From positions 106,245 to 170,244 of the forward strand of contig JAYMTL010000025.1 in NCBI GenBank assembly GCA_036897445.1: a stretch of 64,000 bases of DNA, read 5' to 3'. The translations under genes and the position numbers were made by a program. This stretch comes from Pelargonium tetragonum (taxonomy: Eukaryota; Streptophyta; Magnoliopsida; Geraniales; Geraniaceae). Of the stretch, positions 11,874 to 25,700 are shown in pieces. Positions within the stretch are counted from its first letter, which is position 1. Each line of letters begins with the position of its first letter. A model generated the notes under the pieces. It had not been told where the DNA came from. It worked only from the letters and a program-made list of their open reading frames with translations, and made no database searches.

Positions 11874-13750
11874 TACTCAAAAATCTGTTATCCTTTACTT
11901 TACAAAAACAAGAATACTAGAGAGTTCCCAAATCTCTAAGGAAAAGAAAAAACTTCTCAGGGAAATGGAAGATAAAATCCCTAAAATTATTCAGTATCTA
12001 ATCTAAGGAAAGCTACAATCTTCATTCAACTCCTTTATATATACTCTAAAATTGAGATCCAAAATGCCTTTTATCAAGCAAGAGTTTAGGTACCTCAAAA
12101 TGAAAAATATATTAAGGTTTCTAGAATCCCCCAGATTTACTATGCTTTAGAATTCCCTACAAGAAAATAACCCATTTTTGGTTCTGTATATTTGTTCTCT
12201 ATTCCGGATACTAATAAAATAAAACAAACATGACATTAAGAAAGCAACTCCCTTAAAGAAGGGGTAATTTGAAATAGTATTCTTCTTATTTATTGTCTTC
12301 TATTTATCAAGAGGTGTTATATAATAGGTCTAGATGCGCCAGTAATCCAAAGTCAATCCCTCCTCTTCCCTGTAGCTTATCGTTCAAAGAGGATTAATTT
12401 AATACTAGAAAGAGTCAATCTCTATTACCGACTAAAACTTTTTAGGAGGTAATGTAATTAATAGTATGTTATAGATCACCTTACACTAGGACCAGAAAGG
12501 CTCTCTGCAGCTTTGCCTAAAATATCTCTCTTTCACTTGAGTTTACTTACTGGCCCTGGAAATTGATACCTTAACCTCTTTAATCAGAAACACCAATACC
12601 TCTCAAACCCAGAACTGCTTGCTCCTTTTGAACCTTTTAGAAAAAACCATCTTACAAGTTTACTTCTGCATTATTACTTGAGAGTTAGAATCCTTAGAGC
12701 GCTATAAATACTAGAACTTTACCTTGAGGACTTAGAGGATTGGAAGTAGGAGATACTTATAGCTAGCAGCAACACCAACAAAAGAAAAAAACAGGCTTTC
12801 ACTGGGCTCCCAGGCTTTGTTTAGTCTTACTCCCTCTTTATAATTACCCAAAAAGAGAAACCTGGAAATAGGATTTAACTCCTTTCATAAAAAGAAATAA
12901 GACCTTAGAATCCTTTACCGGCTATGACGGACTAAGATAATTTCCGATGTGTTATTCAGTTCCTAGGGATTAGTTAGAAAAAGAGGATCTCTAGTTAGGT
13001 TCGAGCTGTCAGCACTGTCAAGATTGCTTTCATTCTCTGGTTCCTGTAAGTTCCTAGGATTAGAGAGTAGTTGGGTCCTGAATTAGTACAACCTGAGTAC
13101 CTCAATGGACAGGTTCAGTAAATTAAGAAGTTTACTTGGGATTAACAACGCCATCATATATAAGGTAAATATGTATATTTAAGCCTCTCGTTTAGCAGCA
13201 GTCCCAATCAATCCTGAGCCGTCTATCAGCTTAGAATCTAGAATCCTCAATACAAGAATACAATTATAGATAGTTCTTTCCTAAAGTCTTAGTTTATCCA
13301 AAGTATAAGAATCTACTCTAGAAAGAGAATCAGTTGATGTTATCCAGTTCCTAGCTTTAGACTTGCTCACAGAATACAAATCCAAGAACACAATAATACA
13401 AGCTGCACTCGCAGGCTCTCCCTAAAGAAAGTTGGTAAGGAAGACTTTAGTTTGGTACAACTGAAAAGTCGATGTGGACAAGAACTCAATAAACAAAGAA
13501 TACAAGCAGCACTTGCTTTTCCATTAGATTCTTTAACTCCTTAACTGGCTTAAACATAGACCGGCTTCCAAGCAAAGATAAGGATTAACGGGGTCAGCTT
13601 TACTAGGTTCATGTAGGCAGATTCTATAAAAAGTTGGATCCGCTTTTAGACTCTTAAATGAGTATAGTTACCATCGAATTCAGTATTAGGCCCGCTCTTA
13701 CTTATTCAAATAATTCATTAAAGGCTTCGGGTATATAATATATAATATAA
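11874..13750 (+). other. Right part of the 10.4-13.8 kb atypical block, no clear gene
   Basis: The low-palindrome texture continues, but no single frame dominates. Words from the left part return here: the AATACAAGC word at 13395 and 13498 (also 10450 and 11547), ATGTTATCC at 13337 (also 10436 and 11573), and CAGTTCCTAG at 12957 and 13345 with a related AGTTCCTAGGAT at 13049. The same words fall in different reading frames, so they reflect DNA-level duplication rather than a repeated protein motif. A frame from about 13325 reads over 100 codons without UGA but with several UAR. I read this as degraded, internally duplicated sequence related to the two open frames to its left. Confidence 0.35.
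12447..12461 (+). repeat. Dispersed word, copy 2 (T form)
   Basis: AGGTAATGTAATTAA, the T-form of the word at 7655-7670 and 31743-31758. It differs by T for C at the position preceding an A, which is the RIP context. Confidence 0.4.
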
Positions 13751-16700
13751 TCAGTCTTTTGTACTTGTTCTTTATACTTACCTGCACACGACGTGGGGAG
13801 AAATACTCATAGTTTCCATCGAAAGGTTATCGAGAGAGGAGCTCTAACAAATTCCTTTTTTAGGTTCAAGCTCGAGTCCTGTTTAAATTAAAAAGGGGGT
13901 TCCTAAGAGTGCTCGCAGGGAGTTCTTTTCACGTAAGTTAAAGTAATACTCATTTGTTGTGGCAGAGTAAACAGGGCAGCCTCCGGGACCCTTCAGTAAG
14001 ATGTTTTATATTTATAAAATTCCTTAATGAGTAGCCGAGCTGTCTCAGTTAGGGCTTTGGCACTAAATTCCATTACTGCTGCTCTAGGAATAAACTACTC
14101 TATCTTAGTACATGTGTCCACGACTTCGGGGTTTTGATATAAGTTTTTCTTTAAATTATGTGCTTGCTTCCACTAACTTACGATTTTTCGATCCCTTAAT
14201 TTGTTTGAGCGCCTACTCTCTTATACTTTGCATACGACTAAAGAAATTTCGTATCGGGACTCCTTTATAGAAAAGCGCAGTACTCCGCTATCGGAACACT
14301 ACTATGCCGCCAAAAAACTCTTTTTCTAATCAAATCCTTGTTCACTGTTTACACGTATAGTATATTCCCTTTTTAGGATTTCCTATAGCCGGGAAAGTTT
14401 ATAGAAAGCCTTTTACTAACACAATTTTGCTGATACTGGACTTTCCTTTTTCATTTCTGGGTTGGGAATAATATAAGGAGTTCCACATTAATGGATTAAT
14501 GGGTATTCGATAAGGGATCCAGTAAAGTGCTATAAATATATAAGGGGTACGTTTTCTAAGTTTAATTCCTTAAGAGAGGAAATAAGTTTATATCATAGCA
14601 GGGACGTTGCCTTAGATTTGACTTTGTTAATCTAGAAAATTTTTGTTTTATTCATTCGTTCAAAATCTCCTTTTTAGGGTTCTAAAGATATAAGATAAGT
14701 TTCCCTTTTCTTTCTAGGACCCTTTCAAATTCAAACAAACTGGATTTTAAGGCGCCTAGGAATAAGCTTTATTATAAAAGAATTTCATTTCGTATACACG
14801 CAGCTGCAAGAAAATAAAGACATATCCTATAATAAAGATTAAAGTATAGGGACCCGTGAGCGGTCTCACTTTTTGTTTCTTTTTTTTTTGTCTACTTATA
14901 CTCTTTGACCTAAATCTAGAATTTTGATTAAAAGCTCTTCTAGTGAGAGTTGTTTGGATTACCTAATTTAGCAGAAGGGTCCCGGATTAATGTTGTGTTA
15001 ACTCTAAAATAAAGAGGAAAAAGCAAGTTTACATAGAAAGTATCCAAGATAAAGTCAAGCTCTTGACTAGGTTTTAAGTTATACAAATGTAAAGAATATC
15101 ACAGGATATCTTAAAAAGCTAAAAGAATGCTACTTTCCAAATGAAAAAGGAGTAGAGAGATAGCAAGAAGTAAGTTTTAACTTGTAACAAAATTTAGTAC
15201 ATCCTAAAGGATAGGAATAAGCATAAGGTTTTTCATTATTACGATATTCTTAGAAAGGGCCCCTTTCTTTGATATGTAAAAGGGTTTCCTAAATCTTTGG
15301 AATCTTGGTTGTACCTTTAAGGAATAAGAATACGTTGTGTCTTGTTACTCTTTTGTTTGATTCACCAGGGGCTTATTTGAGACAGCTAAATTAGAATATA
15401 AAATCTTTTTGTTAGTTGAAAGTGAAAGAACTTATGGAGCCGTGTCTTGGGAAATTTCAGTACTTTTTATTTCAATATAAAACGAGCTGAGACTTTGTAC
15501 GCTATATATATTAATATTAGGACTCTTATCTTAGTCGATATCTAACCTTTGCTTTTACTGTAGTGCTAGGGTGCTGAAATGAGTGCTCTATATAAGCTAT
15601 TTCGTAGCTAGGAATGCTGTAAAGTTAACAACTCTACTTGTGTTCTTACCAATGACTTTAAGTAAAGAAAGTCGGCTGTTAGTAGGGGTCCCCGTAGTAA
15701 AAAGAAAATGGCTTGCTTAGGCTTTTTTGCCAAAGTTCCCCGATTAGATTTGAATAGAATTTGTTCTACTATTTCTCCTTTGGTTATGCCTATTTCAGAT
15801 GACACCTATGTTCTGGAACTTTAGGAGATACCTCTCAGGTCTCAAATTAGAAACTTTTTGTACAAGTTCGAATTTACCTCGGAAAGCTATTTGAACTCGC
15901 GCAATCCCCTTCCATTAAGGAGTACTAATATTGGTTTGAATATTAATTTAATAAAGCGCCTTCACTACGTCACCACCTACTTTCGTGGATTTCAAGAGTA
16001 TAATAAAATTTCAAAAGGGTTGATAATTTATAGTACTGACTTTATCAAAAGGAAGAGGTTTAAATAAATAGTAAAGATACAAAAGCCAGCGTTGTGGAAC
16101 AACGTAAGGGGCAATGCGAATAAATTGACAAGCTAAGCAAAGCTTTAATATTTCTATGAGCGAAGTAGTACTAAGAAAAGCCTTTAGAGAGTGTAGAGGC
16201 ATACACCTTTTGGTAATAAAAGTTGTGAATATCATCGTATTAGGGCAGCTCAATTTCTTTGGATAGATAAATTCTTGACTTGAAAAGGCATACATAAAAT
16301 CAAACTCGTTCGAGAGTTCAAATTCATACTAAAAAAAGCTTAACTCTTACTCTGCAGTAGCGAGCGGTGAAGATTGGAATTTTTCTATTTTATTAAATCA
16401 TAGAAGGAATTTCTCCTTAAAGAGTTGAGTCTATGAAATTGTATTTATATTGGAAACCCCTTTTCTTTATCCTGAACCTGCGGTCCAAGAATTACCGATA
16501 ATCCAAAGTAAAGTAGGAAACTGCTCCCAAGCTTTTCAGAGTTCAAGGTTTCAGCAAATTCCCTTGTTGCATGAATAAAATTGGTTCAGAATTGACTGTT
16601 TAACACAGATATTGTAGAGGATTTGAACCTAAGCACTCTCCTTCTAAACGCCTTTGCTCTAACAAACAAATAAAGAAGTAAGAGTAACAGTTATGCTTTT

Positions 16701-19700
16701 TATAAGTTATAAGGGAAGCCTATTACAAAAAAACAAGTCTATTCTATATTATATAAATGCTTTCGGCGGGTCCTTAGTCTTTTGCTTAATTAAAATTGTG
16801 TACGTACTGTTGCTTTTGTTTCGCTTCAAGGGCGTCTCTTGGTAAATCCGGATACCGTTGACTAGTATAATACCTCTCAAAATAGAGTGGAAGGATTCCT
16901 ACTCCTCAAGTTTTCCTTTTCAGAGGCCCCACAGCATCCATTAGCAAGAAACTCAACTTGTGATCTTCTTTCAAGGTTTTTGTCAACTACAGAATAATAG
17001 GTTCCTTCTTAAACCTTTAGAATACTCTCTTTACTTACTGGGCCTAAAGGTACTCAAGTTTATAAGCTCGAGCTAATCCTATAGAAGACCATTCCATGAA
17101 CTCAAGTATCCGGCAAGGTATAAAGGCTTTCGGGCTATCCCGAAACAATCTGACTCTTTGGACTTAATCTCAGAGACGGCCCGCGTAAAACGGGAATTCC
17201 TGGAGTTTATTAACTTTACTTTTAGTAGGTAAGATATCTCATTAGTCCCAGTTACTTTTTACTTAGTTTGATATTTCAAGGCAAGATCTTCTATAAAATT
17301 AGGATATCAAGTCAGCAAAAGGTAAAGGAAGACGCACCCCCCCGCTTGGATAGACACAAGAAAAAAGTAACCCGTTTCCACTTGACTCGCATGGACAAAG
17401 TTTGGTATTTTAAAACTAATGGTAGGAGTTTCCCGTTCTTTATTATCAAGAGTTGTCCTAGATATTACGCCTTGATTCTATATTAACTGCTTCTCTTTAA
17501 TACGGATCTCAAAGAGCGTTCTTTCTCTTAACCAAAAACTCACCAGCCGTTACGAGACCTTATCAAGAGTTCTACGTACAGGATCGCAAAATAACCTAGG
17601 AATTTGGGAGGCAAGGGTTTCTTTTCAATTCCCGTGTAAAAGGAGCTGGTCTACCTTGTTGGTACCCTTTAATTAAATCTTATGTTCAAAAACTTAGACT
17701 TTAAACGGATACTTTACTTAGTCTCTCTCAATCGGTAAAAAGGGGAGTCCCTCGTCAAAACACTTGTATGTTCTGGCAATGGCCCCTTTTTGTTCTATAA
17801 GAATCCGGGCCCTCTTATCTGGACAAGGGTGAACTATAAACTTACTAAACAAAGTCTCACTTTACAATAAGGAGCCCTACTCCTAAAATTTAATAACTAC
17901 AAAAGTTTAAAGGTTTTACTGCAGGATGCAGTAAATTCAAGACAAAAAGTCGAAATGAGGAGTCACAATTACATGGAAGTTTCTATATAGAACGTATCTC
18001 TTTTAGTAAAAAAGAGCTAAAACATTAGCGCGGTGTAGGATTTTTCTGTGTTTCGAGAATTTAAGGAGGCTTTCTTGCTATATTTAAAGGGGTCCAACCT
18101 AGCTTCCCAGCTAGAGTACTCCCAAGTATGAATTCGCTTGACTTAGCATAACACCTAACTTGTACGAAACTAGTATTGTATTTAAGAGACCCCTTAATAA
18201 GGGATGCGCAAAACAAAAAAGGACTCCCCAATAACTAGATATATTCAGTTCTATGGCTCTGGGGTTTTCGCAATTAAGGTTTTGTGTTACATATACATAC
18301 TAGTAAGGCCCCTTTTTTAACAACTTTTAAATAACAAAGAGTTTCCTTGATCCCTATATTAAGAAAAAATCTTCCGATATCTATTCTATATTTTTCCTTA
18401 ATCTTCTTTTTAATGAAGCCTAGACAATCTTTCTTTGGATAATGCTGTATACTCAAGAACTTTATCTCTTACATCAAAATATAGCATAGAAAAACCCTGT
18501 CTTACGTGTAAAACCTCGTATATTCCTTATTTTTGAAAGGAGTTAGCAGCCCACCCATGTCTTTTTGTTTGAACTTTTGACATACTTCCAAACCCTCGTT
18601 TTATTTCCTTTTTCAGCAACCTGTAATACCAAGAAAACTATTCCTGGCTATAGACTTTAAATATTTCTAGCATTTTTATCTAGGCGATTTAACCCTTTTT
18701 ACTCAAGTTGTAGAGGGCATATATGTTTGCTACCTATTGTAAGGTACTCAAAAGAAAGGAAGTAGATTTTCACTTTTGAGGTATATAAAGTCCGCTTTTC
18801 ACTATAGGTCAAAGGTTTTAACATTTTCTTTATCTTACTCTAATAAAAAAGGGTGCTTCGAGCCTTGGCTTATATATTTTTTTAGAATTTGAAATCTCTG
18901 GCGAAGGGGGAATCTTGTAAGCATTTATTAGAAGCTAGAAAGCACGTCATATTCATTCTCTTCAGGAGTTACGAGCAGGGTTTCCTATCCTTTTTTATTA
19001 CCCAAGCTTATTGTGAACGGTACAAATTATGAAATATAAATGAATAGACTGTTGCCGCTTTTAGAGGAGGCCGGAACTTGGAATGGAGCCCCGTGTTAAT
19101 GACAGGGCACTTACTCACACATTTACGTTTAAGTCTTATTATGTTAAATAAGCCATTCATTGCTCTAATCTAAATAATATTGTTTCTGGTTTCCATAAAG
19201 TTTGGGGGAGGTTTACAAAAAAAATGAAGTATTACCTAGGGTTGAAACCCTTTCTGGGTATGTAGAACCTTGCTCAACTACTATACTGCAGGTACACGCA
19301 GGACAGGACAACTAGAAGAGAAAAAATGAATTAGGTATAGCTTTTGTTTGATTGAGTAATCCCTTCCTTATGAGAAAACGTTAGAGGAATTCTCTTTAAA
19401 TCCGTTGGAGGCGAGTCAATCCCTTTTATTTATTAAAAATCTTCCTAAAAAAAGGGAAACCTCTCCTTATAATCCAACTAACCCCTAGGAAACCCTCGAG
19501 CACCCACCAACTTTTCATCGACTTACTTGCTTGCTTAGACATCGTACCTTTCTTAAAACCGGGGTTCTTGCCTTTGTAGCTAGTATAGTCTTCCTCTTAG
19601 AAATTACAGGAGTTCTTTTACTAGTATAGATCAGTCTTAGTATTAGTTTAATGGGTATATATTAGAATAGTATACTGGGAGCCCCCCTTTAAGTTAAGTA

Positions 19701-22700
19701 TGGAAAGATGTTAGCACCTAAAAAGATAAATAATAGAAAGAACTCGGATTTCTTCTTAATTTTAAAGTAAAGTTTCTCCACAAGCCCACAAGAAACAAGA
19801 GCTTCCTTTTTAGAGGCCTACGCTGAGTAAAGTGCAACTTGAGGGATTATACTCGAGCTGCAGGATCCTAAAGAGGAGACACTCTTAAAACCCTTATCCT
19901 TACGTTATTTCTTACTAATGAATTTCTTTTCTGGAGGTTTTTAGGGCTTAGAATAAACTTATCCAAAGGATTGTAGAGGCGTACCCTGAACTTTGTTACT
20001 CAATCTCTTTCTTTATTTTTCTTTATTGTTTAGTAAGTCAATTTAGAATTGCAATTCTAAAAGCTCCACGAAAAAAACTCTAACTTAAATCTTTCTACGA
20101 CCCCCCTTTTTATGAAGGCCCTTTATTTAGAACATAAAAAAAGCTTATATTCAGAGTTGCCGCAGAAGAGTAGAGAAAAACCTAACTTCCAGAAAAATGC
20201 TCGAGAGACCCGCTTAATACTCAAATTCTTATGATACTCTAATCTGGAATCGGGATTTTTTGTTGATTACGTTAAGCCCATATGCTTGCCTTACCAAGTC
20301 CGTGACTTGTTGTTCTTTTGACTTACTCTTAAATATCCCATACATATCAGAAATTGAAGCCTATTTTATATGTACCTCACGTTTAAAGAGCGAAAAGAAC
20401 AAGCCGGCTTTCTCAATTATCAAAAATGGAAATAGAACTCCTGACTAATATAACACCCTTAAGGCCTAGTCTTTTGCTAAGAAAGCTTTTACTCCTGAAA
20501 TAACCTTGGAGTTAGTCTTATCATCCTCCGTTAAAATGCAGCGCTTGTTGGATAGTAAAAAGTCCCTAATAGTATCTCTCTCTAGAAAAAACTTCTCCTT
20601 ATTCTCGAAAGGAAAAAAATAATAAAGGGGACCCCTAATATACTAAAGTTTAAACTACTCATAAGGTATTCTGAGCTTTTTAAAAACCAAAAGGATTCTT
20701 AAGGAATTCGCTTTGAAGGAACATAGGATTCTCCCACTATTTATTAGCTCAAGCAAAAGTTCCTCTTATATTTATAATTAATAAAGCTTTTTAAAATTTC
20801 AACGGTAACCCCTCCCCTATAAATAGAGATACCCCAAAGAACTTATTCAAACCAAGTCTTTTTTTGGTTACTAGAAAACTCTTTGGCAATCCTATAGGGT
20901 CTTCTCCCCTACCTAAAGTAATTCTTTAACAGCAATTCAAGTTTTATGTGCATTGAAGAATCCTTTTTTAATATGTAAAAATTGGGTAAGGTCCCGTGTG
21001 CTAAAATTTCTAGAACGAACGTAGGGGATTTTGCTATTCCGGATTATTCAAGCAGAAATTCTAAAAGGAATTCCCTGGCAAACCTAAAATTTTGTTTAGT
21101 CTAGAAAGGGTACTTTAACTGTAAAAAGCCCGTCGTTTTGAATTTGTATTACTAGAAGCCCTTCAACATCTTAAGATCTTAAGGGCGGCTGCTCCTTGGT
21201 TAAAATTCGCGAAGAATTTTTCTAATTTTGGGGTTCCTCCGTTTTGTACCAAGAAAAAAAGGGTCTTAAATTTCAGCTCGAAATTGATTGAGCTCTTCCT
21301 GTATGAAACTAGAAAAGCATAGGCCTAACGTAAGGTACTCTTTTTAAAAGAAAAGAGTTGCATTACGGGTTTCCTTTGTTTTCAACTATCTTTCTCTACT
21401 GGACACTGACTGTATTAATACGGGACTCTTACTTCTTAGAAATAAGGTACGAGGCTAGAGCCCTGCCCTAAGTGTACAACCCCAAAAATACAATACCAAA
21501 GGACCAAAGGGGCTTCTTTATTTTCTTTTTGATTTTTTACATAGGATAACTCTCTTCAAAAGGGGTTCCTTTCTTATTTTAGTTTGCGAGGAGGCTTCGG
21601 GACCTTAACCTATTTACTTTTATTCTTAAAAATCCAGGTTCTTTAACGGGTTACGGGTTAGTGCTGACTAGCAAGGGCTGTCATCTAAGCTATTACTTTG
21701 TACCCAAAATCAACTTTTTTCTTTTAACGAGTAAGAAGGGCGGTAACCGCGGATAAAGCACTAAGGAGCCTACAACATCTCCTTAAGGGGATCCAAAAAC
21801 CCATAGCATATAGCATAGGTTTCTTTTCTATACATGTGTCTTACATGGTACTGGTTTTACACACTAGAAGGAGGTTTTTAGCAAAAAAAGAAAGTAAAGT
21901 CTTTAAAATCTAAGTTGGGTCTAGCCGAGGAAAGTCAAAACCCCCTTATGTTACTCTTTTATATTATATTATTATATTCGTACGGGTTAAAAACGCTATG
22001 AGTTTTGCAAATAAAAATCAATATTATTCTAAAATTTTAAAGGATATAAAGCAAGGAATTTTAGTTTGATTTTTCTTAAAAGTAAGCCCTAAATCTCTGA
22101 AAAAGCTTTTAATTAAAAAAATATGAAATTGAAGGCAATTTTCTTGGGTTAATTCCGATGCTGGAGCCTTCTTTCTATTGCAGCCCTTGTAAAACCTGAT
22201 AGAGAGAGGGGAGGACTTACTAATTAAAATACTTATAGATTCTATATAAGTGATTTGGCTTCAATGCAAGTAAATCTACGGGAAAGTTAGAGTTGCTTCA
22301 TATAATCATATAAATCCCGCAGGGGGCATAAACAACGCTTATAGGCTAAAAGGGGCCTTACAGGGGTTTTTCTCGTTTCTCGTACAATAGTCTGTCCTGA
22401 TAGAATAGATGAAAGCGCTAATTCTTAACCTCGAAGTATCCTGGGTTTTAGGGTATGCCAAACTCTCAAAGCACTTAACTTTGTTTAGTGGAAAGGTTCC
22501 TTGGCAAAATGAGTGAAAATACGAGGTACTCGTAGAGTACAATGCAGGAAGGGTCTTTTTGTAAAGTAAAAAGGGGGCCCATCTCTCTACAGGGAGTAGA
22601 AATACAAAGTTAATATAAAGAATATTCTGAAATTCCTGGAATTGATTAATTATGCGAATCTTTTTATACAACGTTAAACTTTATAGGACCCCTGTAATCG

Positions 22701-25700
22701 AGTATAGTTCAAAAACCTTTTAGTGTATTCTACAAATCCGGTTTTTCATATCACATATCTATTGAGTGTGGCCCTATTGCCCCGTTACTTAAAAACCCCT
22801 TTTTTGTTTTGTACTTTTTTTACTCGTTGATTGGCTAACAGATTTTTTCTTAACTAAATAAGGATAACTGAGATTGATTTTCTTTACTAAACCCTTATGA
22901 AGATACTTCTAAAAAGTATTATAACCCCTGCCTTGTCACGGAATTCGCTCTAATCGGAAAAATATCTTATAAGACGTAAAAAGACCTTTAAAAAAGACAT
23001 GTAAAGCCCAGACTTTGGAGAAAACTAAGAAGATTACCCGTACAAAAAAAAGGAAGATTTATCTGGTGCTTAAAAAAGAAAAGCTTTTTACATTTTTACA
23101 AGATTCTACGCAATAAAAGGACCTTATCCTTGTTACCACCCTTGAGACTCTAGAAACCTGAGTAATTTCTTCTGATAAGAGACAGCCTAAATAGAGAAAA
23201 TACTGGGCTTAGAGATCTGGAAAAACTCCCCAAGTCTTCTCTTTTCTTTCATTTTACAAATAAAGTACCTCCCTAGAAACTCAGTAGTCCTCTGGAAATA
23301 CTGGATTCACCTTGACTTGATATTTAAAGATACACAACCAATCTTAATACTTGGGTTTAGAAAAGTTAAGCTTTTAAGTTTATTTGTCACATAAAGAAGG
23401 AGATGAGCTATATAAACTCATTCAGAAAACGAAGAGAATAAAATTAAAGTACAAGTACAAGTCTAGTTTTAGTATTATGCTTGTATAGATAATTTGCTCC
23501 CTTGAGTAGATTTGGCCTCAAGACGACTTTTTAGGAACTCTTTATCTTATATCAGCACTTCTATTAAATTTGTTCTTTTTGCAAAAACTTTCAGCTCTAA
23601 CTTGGGATATGAAAGTAAAAGGATCCTCCTACCTATCCTACCTAATATATAAAAGTCTATTTACAAGGGTAGTCAGGATAGGGCAAGCAAGGTCTTATCC
23701 TAAGGGTTTAGCTCATAAAAACTCCATCTCCCAGTAGATAATATCTAATATTGAAATAAGCGATCCCTAAAAAGCGAAATAAGAAGACGCAAGGGCTCCC
23801 CGTGATTTTACTATAATACTCTCAATGCTTTTTTGTGCCCACAGATAACAGATACTTGGTTTATACTATAAAAGGAACTTCAAAATAGATATGGAGAGCG
23901 CATTATCGGCAGTAGGCCCAGGCTGTTTAAAAGGAATTTTTTCAACTTGGATACTCTTAGCAAAATACTATTAAGAAACTTCTGCATAGCTTCGGAAGTA
24001 TATATATAAGTTCAACAAGGTGTGCATTAGTTAATATTCTTGTAAAATCTGGAGTTTTGGAACTTTGCCGGGGAATATAGGTTACTAAAGAAGATATAAG
24101 GTAAAGGGGCTCTCCTATTTTATGTTTGAGAAGCTAAAAGTTAATTGTACTGGGTAAATTAAGGAACTCTTTTTAGTAGAATTCTCCCTACCCTAGAGTT
24201 TGCCCCTGCGTAAATTTAAATACAAGCTTCTTTTATTCGTTTAATCTAGTTGACAAAGATTTTTATGTACCGCGCTTTTGTAAATCTCTAGCATGAGAGA
24301 CCCTTGTTTTATAACATGATATCAACGGAAGTCTAGATATTTTTCGTAATTCTGTAGTTATATCTACTCTAGAAAATAAAGGCACCCAAGTATGTAGTAA
24401 AAAGAAGCTCTATAAGACAGTTGACTAAATCATTAGTACTACACCACTTGAACCTTCGGTGTATAATACCCCTGTATTAATGTTGTACCAGTATTCTTTT
24501 GTATCGTAAAGTTAAGAGTAAAAAGCGGCGCTAATCTCAAATTCCATTTATTAATATTCACAGATAAAAGAGTTTAGAACTGACTTTACTCTCACGCTAG
24601 TTATACTACAATCACAGGACTTCCACTGTAAAAGAAGCCAATTACTAATTCTTTTTAACTAGTGCCTATTTAGTAAAAAGTAAAGTAATACAAAAAATCT
24701 CTTTCCTTGGGCTTGAGCACTTTATTACTAACTTTAAGAAAAATGAATAGAAGGACTCCTTTCATTTTAAAGAACTCAGATTAAGACTTTATAAAGTACT
24801 AAAAAGTTTTTTGTTATCTTTGCTTTACACAAAATTATCGCTGCTGATTTAGTCTCTTATAATTTATACAGGTTATCCCCTTTCTCTTCATTAGGCTGTC
24901 TATCTGTGGATCTCAAATAGAATATAATAGCTTAATTTTAATATCCGGGCTCCCTATAGGTAAAGTACTGCTTGGAAAAAGAGCTATAACATAGGCCAAA
25001 AAGGGATACTTATACTCACCCAAAACTAAGTATTATATAAATGAAAGCCCCATAAATTGAGAATACATTGTATAAAATTACATTAAGTAGCCTGTTATAC
25101 ATAAATTGAGTCAAAGCGTGACCTGAACGGGGCTTGGTCTTCTATTTCCCTACAAATTCATTTTAACTTTACTTTATTCTAGATTTGAATTCTTTATTAT
25201 CAATTATATCTTTTCTTTACTTTATAGCTACGAAAAGGGAGTGTGCCCCTTATGAGTAATAACAATGTAAAGAGTATTGTATTTCCTCCAGTTTTATTGA
25301 ACTCCTTTCCAGGGCCTCCTATATCCTTAACTTAAGTAAGTTAAAAAATCTCAAAAAGGTTAGCAAAGCAGTACTTCACTTCAGCGAGTCTCAAATATCC
25401 TAGATATAGACTAACCATTCCCATCCGCTCCACAAATTTCCCGAGTATAAGTCTTTTTGGATGTACACAAAGATGTTTTGTTACCTCCCAATATTACAAA
25501 AAATCCTTAATTATAAAATTATACTAACTAGACCTTTTTTAAAAGCTTTATAAAATAAGCTACATATGTAGTTTTCTCTTATCAGTCTTCACTCCCTTGA
25601 GAATATACAAAATAGCTCTGAAATATTAAACATGGCATAAAGGAGTAAATTAAGTATTTAAATTTAATCGGAATAGAGCGAGCGTGTTATACAAACAAAT

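Noticed and set aside
11573-12056. Second UGA-free frame starting ATGTTATCC
   Set aside because: It overlaps the cleaner frame ending at 11873, which has an 85-codon stop-free run where this one has five UAR.
15858-16295. Overlapping opposite-strand frames of 69 and 94 codons
   Set aside because: Mutual overlap, chance length and no recognisable features.
16600-16680. Minus-strand GGTTCAAATCC B-box-like word with GTTAGAGC at tRNA-like spacing
   Set aside because: No base pairs form in the anticodon stem and only three in the T stem. The apparent UUA anticodon is therefore not credible as a UAA-reading tRNA.
22339-22671. 110-codon minus-strand frame, longest conventional ORF
   Set aside because: With about 7% stop triplets, several frames this long are expected in 64 kb; it shows no domain, motif or codon bias.
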